DNA of 34,160 nucleotides from an uncultured Pseudomonadota bacterium (GTDB lineage: Bacteria; Pseudomonadota; Gammaproteobacteria; Steroidobacterales; Steroidobacteraceae), in contig CAITAM010000279.1 of the NCBI GenBank assembly GCA_903890265.1, positions 1-34,160 of the forward strand. The letters run 5' to 3'. The position numbers and the translations under genes are program-made. Below are positions 31,022-34,160 of this stretch, piece after piece. The notes below the pieces were generated by a model. It was not told the origin of the DNA, did not search any database, and saw only the letters and a list, made by a program, of their open reading frames with translations. How positions within the stretch are numbered: position 1 is the first letter of the stretch; every line of letters begins with the position of its first letter.

Positions 31022-32422
31022 ATGAGCCACCCGACCTCCCTGCCGGCCCTGCTGCCGGTCGACAGTGCCCTTGACCTCGTCGGCAATACGCCGATGGTGC
31101 GGGTGACCAAGATTGACACCGGCTGCTGCGAGCTCTACCTCAAGCTCGAGAACCAGAACCCGGGCGGCTCGATCAAGGACCGCATCGCGGTCTCGATGGT
31201 CGAGGAGGCCGAGCGCGCGGGCCTGCTCAAGCCCGGCGGCACGGTCGTCGAGGCGACGGCCGGCAACACGGGGCTTGGCCTCGCTCTCGTCGGCCGCAGC
31301 AAGGGGTACCGCGTGCACCTCGTCGTGCCGGACAAGATGTCGCGCGAGAAGATCCTGCACCTGCGCGCGCTCGGTGCCGAAGTCGAGATCACCCGCTCGG
31401 ACGTCGGCAAAGGCCATCCCGACTACTACCACGACCGCGCGGAGCGCTACGCGAAGGCAACGCCGGGCGCGTTCTACGCCAACCAGTTCGCCAATCCGGC
31501 AAACCCGCTGACGCACGAGCGGACCACCGGTCCTGAAATCCACGCGCAGCTGGGCGGCGACGTGGACGCGGTGGTCGTGGGCGTCGGTTCCGGCGGCACC
31601 CTCACCGGGCTTGGCCGCTATTTTGCGCGCGTCTCGCCGAAGACCCGGATGGTGCTGGCGGACCCCGTGGGCTCGATCCTCGCGCACTTCATCAAGACCG
31701 GCGAGATGCTGCCGGCGAAGAGCTGGGCGGTCGAGGGAATCGGCGAGGACTTCGTACCGCCGAACGCGGACCTGTCCTTCGTAGCCGAGGCGTACTCGAT
31801 CAGCGACGCGGAGAGTTTCGCCACCGCGAGGCTCCTGCTGCAGGCCGAGGGCCTGCTCGGCGGCTCCTCGGCAGGGACGCTGCTCGCCGCGGCGCTGCGC
31901 TACTGCCGGGCGCAGGCCACGCCACAGCGGGTCGTGACCTTTGTCTGCGACACCGGCGGTAAATACCTCTCGAAGCAGTACAACGACGTCTGGATGGAGG
32001 AAGAGGGGTTCACGGCACTGCCGGAGCAGACCGGCCGGGTTCGGGACCTCATGGTCCGCCGCCATGCCGACGGCGCGACGGTGAGCGTCACGCGCAAGGA
32101 CACGCTCAGGACCGCCTTCAAGCGCATGAAGACAGCCGACGTGTCGCAGCTGCCGGTGGTCGAGTCGGACACCGTGCTTGGCATCGTCGACGAGACGGAC
32201 CTCCTCCAGGCGCTGATGGAGCCGGCGGGCCGGGTGACCTTCGACACGGCGGTCGAGGATGTCATGGCGACGACGCTGGAAACCCTCGCGAGCGATGCGC
32301 CCATCGCCGCGCTGACGCCGCTCTTCAACCGGGGACACGTCGGCATCGTCGTCGACGGCGGTCGCTTTGTCGGCCTCGTGACCCGCTTCGACCTTCTGAA
32401 TTTCCTGCGCAGGAGTCACTGA
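31022..32422 (+). CDS. Cystathionine beta-synthase
   Basis: A PLP enzyme that condenses serine with homocysteine to cystathionine, or acts as a cysteine synthase-like enzyme. The chain is 466 residues from ATG 31022; GTG 30992 is an in-frame alternative adding ten residues. The fold II catalytic domain (about 10-325) has Lys52 in GGSIKDR as the PLP lysine, EATAGNTGLGLAL (phosphate and substrate contact) and VGSGGTLTG. Two CBS repeats fill about 335-465, giving the domain layout of eukaryotic CBS without the heme segment. The downstream gene follows two bases after the stop, so both steps of reverse transsulfuration are probably co-translated. It would consume the serine and homocysteine present in this pathway. 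Confidence 0.9.
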   Translation: MSHPTSLPALLPVDSALDLVGNTPMVRVTKIDTGCCELYLKLENQNPGGSIKDRIAVSMVEEAERAGLLKPGGTVVEATAGNTGLGLALVGRSKGYRVHLVVPDKMSREKILHLRALGAEVEITRSDVGKGHPDYYHDRAERYAKATPGAFYANQFANPANPLTHERTTGPEIHAQLGGDVDAVVVGVGSGGTLTGLGRYFARVSPKTRMVLADPVGSILAHFIKTGEMLPAKSWAVEGIGEDFVPPNADLSFVAEAYSISDAESFATARLLLQAEGLLGGSSAGTLLAAALRYCRAQATPQRVVTFVCDTGGKYLSKQYNDVWMEEEGFTALPEQTGRVRDLMVRRHADGATVSVTRKDTLRTAFKRMKTADVSQLPVVESDTVLGIVDETDLLQALMEPAGRVTFDTAVEDVMATTLETLASDAPIAALTPLFNRGHVGIVVDGGRFVGLVTRFDLLNFLRRSH

Positions 32423-32424
32423 CC

Positions 32425-33597
32425 GTGGCCAAGAAGTCCAAGGGTCCGGCGCCGCACGCGCTCGGCACGCGCGCCATCCACGGCGGCCAGTTTCCGGACC
32501 CGTCGACCGGTGCCGTGTCGGTACCCATCTACGCGACCTCCACCTTCGTGCAGTCGAGCCCCGGCGTGCACCAGGGCTACGATTACGCGCGCAGCGGCAA
32601 CCCGACCCGTGACGCCTTCGAGCGCGGGGTCGCGAGCGTCGAGGGCGGCAGCGCCGGGTTCGCCTTTGGCTCCGGCCTCGCCGCGATCAGCACGGTTCTC
32701 GACCTGCTGCCGGCCGGCAGCCACGTGATCGCGAGCGACGACCTGTACGGCGGCACCTGGCGCCTCTTTGAACGGGTCCGCCAGTCCTCGGCCGGACTGC
32801 AGGTGTCGTTTGTCGACCTGACCGATCTCGCCGCCGTGGCCGCCGCCTTCCGCCCGGAGACGCGCCTGCTGTGGATCGAGACGCCGACCAACCCGACCCT
32901 GAAGCTCGCCGACCTTCGGGCGCTTGCGAAGCTCGCGCGCCGGCACGGCGTCCTCAGTGCTGCCGACAACACGTTCGCCAGTCCCGTGGTGCAGCGGCCG
33001 CTGGAGCACGGCATCGATCTCGTGATGCACTCGGCCACCAAGTACCTCGGCGGGCACTCGGACCTGATCGCGGGTGTCGTGGTCGTTGGCGACAACGCCG
33101 CGCTCGCCGACCGGCTGCGCTTCCTGCAGAACGCGGTCGGGGCGATTCTCGGGCCCTTCGACAGCTTCCTCGCACTGCGGGGACTGAAGACCCTCGCGGT
33201 CCGCGTCGAGCGCCACTGCGAGAACGCGCTGGAACTCGCGCGCTACCTCGAGCGCCAGCCCGGTATCCGTCGCGTGCTGTATCCGGGCCTGCGCTCGCAT
33301 CCGCAACACGCGCTGGCGCGCCGGCAGATGCAGGGCTTTGGCGGCATCGTCAGCATCGACGTCGAGGGCGGCCTGCGCCGCGCGCGGACGGTCCTCGAGC
33401 GCTGCCGGGTCTTCGCGCTCGCCGAGAGCCTCGGTGGCGTCGAGAGCCTCATCGAGCACCCGGGGCTCATGACGCACGCCTCGCTGCCACCCGCGCGACG
33501 CCGCGCGCTCGGCATCACGGACGGCCTCATCCGCCTGTCGGTGGGTATCGAGGACGTGCGCGACCTCAGGGCGGATCTGCAGCAGGCGCTGCGCTGA
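32425..33597 (+). CDS. Cystathionine gamma-lyase/synthase-type PLP enzyme
   Basis: A member of the Cys/Met metabolism PLP family, 390 residues. It starts at GTG 32425, two bases after the preceding stop. Motifs: ATSTFVQSSPG near the N-terminus, YDYARSGNPTRDAFE (52-66), IETPTNPTLKL (151-161), and Lys206 in SATKYLGGHSD as the PLP lysine. The C-terminal SLGGVESLIEHPGLMTHAS is typical of gamma-lyases and gamma-synthases. Directly after a CBS-type gene, cystathionine gamma-lyase (cystathionine to cysteine, 2-oxobutyrate and ammonia) is the best reading, but sequence alone does not exclude cystathionine gamma-synthase. Confidence 0.9.
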   Translation: MAKKSKGPAPHALGTRAIHGGQFPDPSTGAVSVPIYATSTFVQSSPGVHQGYDYARSGNPTRDAFERGVASVEGGSAGFAFGSGLAAISTVLDLLPAGSHVIASDDLYGGTWRLFERVRQSSAGLQVSFVDLTDLAAVAAAFRPETRLLWIETPTNPTLKLADLRALAKLARRHGVLSAADNTFASPVVQRPLEHGIDLVMHSATKYLGGHSDLIAGVVVVGDNAALADRLRFLQNAVGAILGPFDSFLALRGLKTLAVRVERHCENALELARYLERQPGIRRVLYPGLRSHPQHALARRQMQGFGGIVSIDVEGGLRRARTVLERCRVFALAESLGGVESLIEHPGLMTHASLPPARRRALGITDGLIRLSVGIEDVRDLRADLQQALR

Positions 33598-33625
33598 ACG
33601 CGCGACAGCACACCGGGAAGGTCGA

Positions 33626-34160
33626 ATGAACTACGCTCCCCTCCTCGCCCGCCTCAAGGCCGGCGACATTCTCCTGATGGACGGCCCGACCGGTACCGAG
33701 CTGCAGCGCCGCGGGGTGTCGATGGACCCCGCCGCCTGGTGCGGACCGGCGACCCTCGGCAATGACGCGATCCTGACCGAGATCCACCTCGACTACCTGC
33801 GGGCCGGCTCCGACGTCATCACCGCCAACACGTTCTCGTCCTCGCGCCTGATGCTCGAGGGCGCGGGCCTCGCCGCACGGGCCACCGAAATCGCGACCCG
33901 GGCGGTGGAGGCCGCACTCAGGGCGCGTGAGCTCGCGCCCGATCCCTCGCGGGTGGTGGTGGCCGGCTCCCTGTCGCACATGGTGCCGGTGAGCTCCGGC
34001 ACGGCAGTGGTCGATCCCGCCCGCGTGCCGAGCGTCGCCGCGATCGCCGATGCCTTCGCCGCGCTCGCACAGGACCTGAAGGCGGCGGGCTGCGATCTCA
34101 TCATCCTCGAGATGATGTACAACCCGGTCCGCGTGCCGCTGGCGCTCGCGGCGGCGCGCG
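33626..34160 (+). CDS. Homocysteine S-methyltransferase-family protein (BHMT-like), cut by the right edge
   Basis: The first 178 codons of a TIM-barrel methyltransferase of the BHMT/MetH N-terminal family. ATG 33626 is preceded by GGGAAGG. The opening ILLMDGPTGTELQRRG and ITANTFSSSRLML are the family's first two barrel strands; VVVAGSLSHMVP and DLIILEMMYNPV follow. The zinc-binding cysteines lie in the missing C-terminal part, so function cannot be confirmed here. It could use glycine betaine or another methyl donor (S-methylmethionine, or a methyl-corrinoid) to make methionine from homocysteine. It follows the transsulfuration pair by 28 bases, which places homocysteine supply and use together. 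Confidence 0.87.
   Translation, partial: MNYAPLLARLKAGDILLMDGPTGTELQRRGVSMDPAAWCGPATLGNDAILTEIHLDYLRAGSDVITANTFSSSRLMLEGAGLAARATEIATRAVEAALRARELAPDPSRVVVAGSLSHMVPVSSGTAVVDPARVPSVAAIADAFAALAQDLKAAGCDLIILEMMYNPVRVPLALAAAR

Noticed and set aside
1..34160. Mobile elements, tRNA genes, CRISPR arrays or attachment sites
   Set aside because: No transposase, integrase, cloverleaf, spaced direct repeats or target-site duplications were seen; gene order and composition look uniform.

Overview
The window is GC-rich, densely coded DNA from a member of the Pseudomonadota. Gammaproteobacteria are most likely, judging from the GcvA-like LysR, the GlxA/GbdR-type regulator, the paired S9 peptidases and the TACACT-type -10 boxes; this placement is inference. 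It holds no rRNA, tRNA, CRISPR array, insertion sequence or phage gene. Nearly all of it reads as one catabolic region for methylated amines of the glycine-betaine type.

Layout. At the left edge a minus-strand gene (cut at its 3' end, 1-695) encodes a methyltransferase-associated corrinoid protein. Divergent from it runs a plus-strand set: purU (985), a low-specificity threonine aldolase (1986), a GcvA-like LysR regulator (about 3187), a non-pyrrolysine MttB-superfamily methyltransferase (4203), a dimethylglycine/sarcosine dehydrogenase-like FAD-GcvT enzyme (5813) and a small DAO-family flavoenzyme (8233). A minus-strand GlxA/GbdR-type AraC regulator (9537-10559) follows. Divergent from the regulator starts a long plus-strand series (10868-25989) with gaps of at most about 80 bases: a second FAD-GcvT dehydrogenase, sarcosine oxidase soxB-D-A-G, L-serine dehydratase sdaA, fdhD, and NAD-linked molybdenum formate dehydrogenase fdsG-B-A-D. 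After that come three minus-strand genes of unclear link (an exported methyltransferase-fold protein and two tandem S9 peptidases). The last three are plus-strand genes: cystathionine beta-synthase, a gamma-lyase/synthase-type PLP enzyme, and a homocysteine S-methyltransferase-family gene cut by the right edge.

How the genes fit together (inference). A quaternary amine such as glycine betaine could lose one methyl group to the corrinoid protein through the MttB-like enzyme, or to homocysteine through the BHMT-like enzyme. The FAD-GcvT dehydrogenases and sarcosine oxidase would remove the other methyls onto tetrahydrofolate, leaving glycine. Glycine plus a C1 unit gives serine, which SdaA converts to pyruvate. 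C1 units at the formyl level would leave through PurU as formate and be oxidised to CO2 with NADH production by FdsGBAD, with FdhD maturing that enzyme. CBS and the gamma-lyase would handle the homocysteine.

The most notable signal is regulatory. Three promoters (corrinoid gene, purU, and the dehydrogenase-sox-fds series) each carry two YGTCGC half-sites exactly 21 bp apart on the coding strand. In two of them the second half-site begins exactly 36 bp before a TACACT -10 box; in the third it begins 37 bp before a TACCAT box. The TGTCGC core and 21-bp period resemble what is known for Pseudomonas ArgR, a relative of the GlxA/GbdR-type regulator encoded here. This suggests that one regulator controls both the corrinoid and the oxidative demethylation branches.
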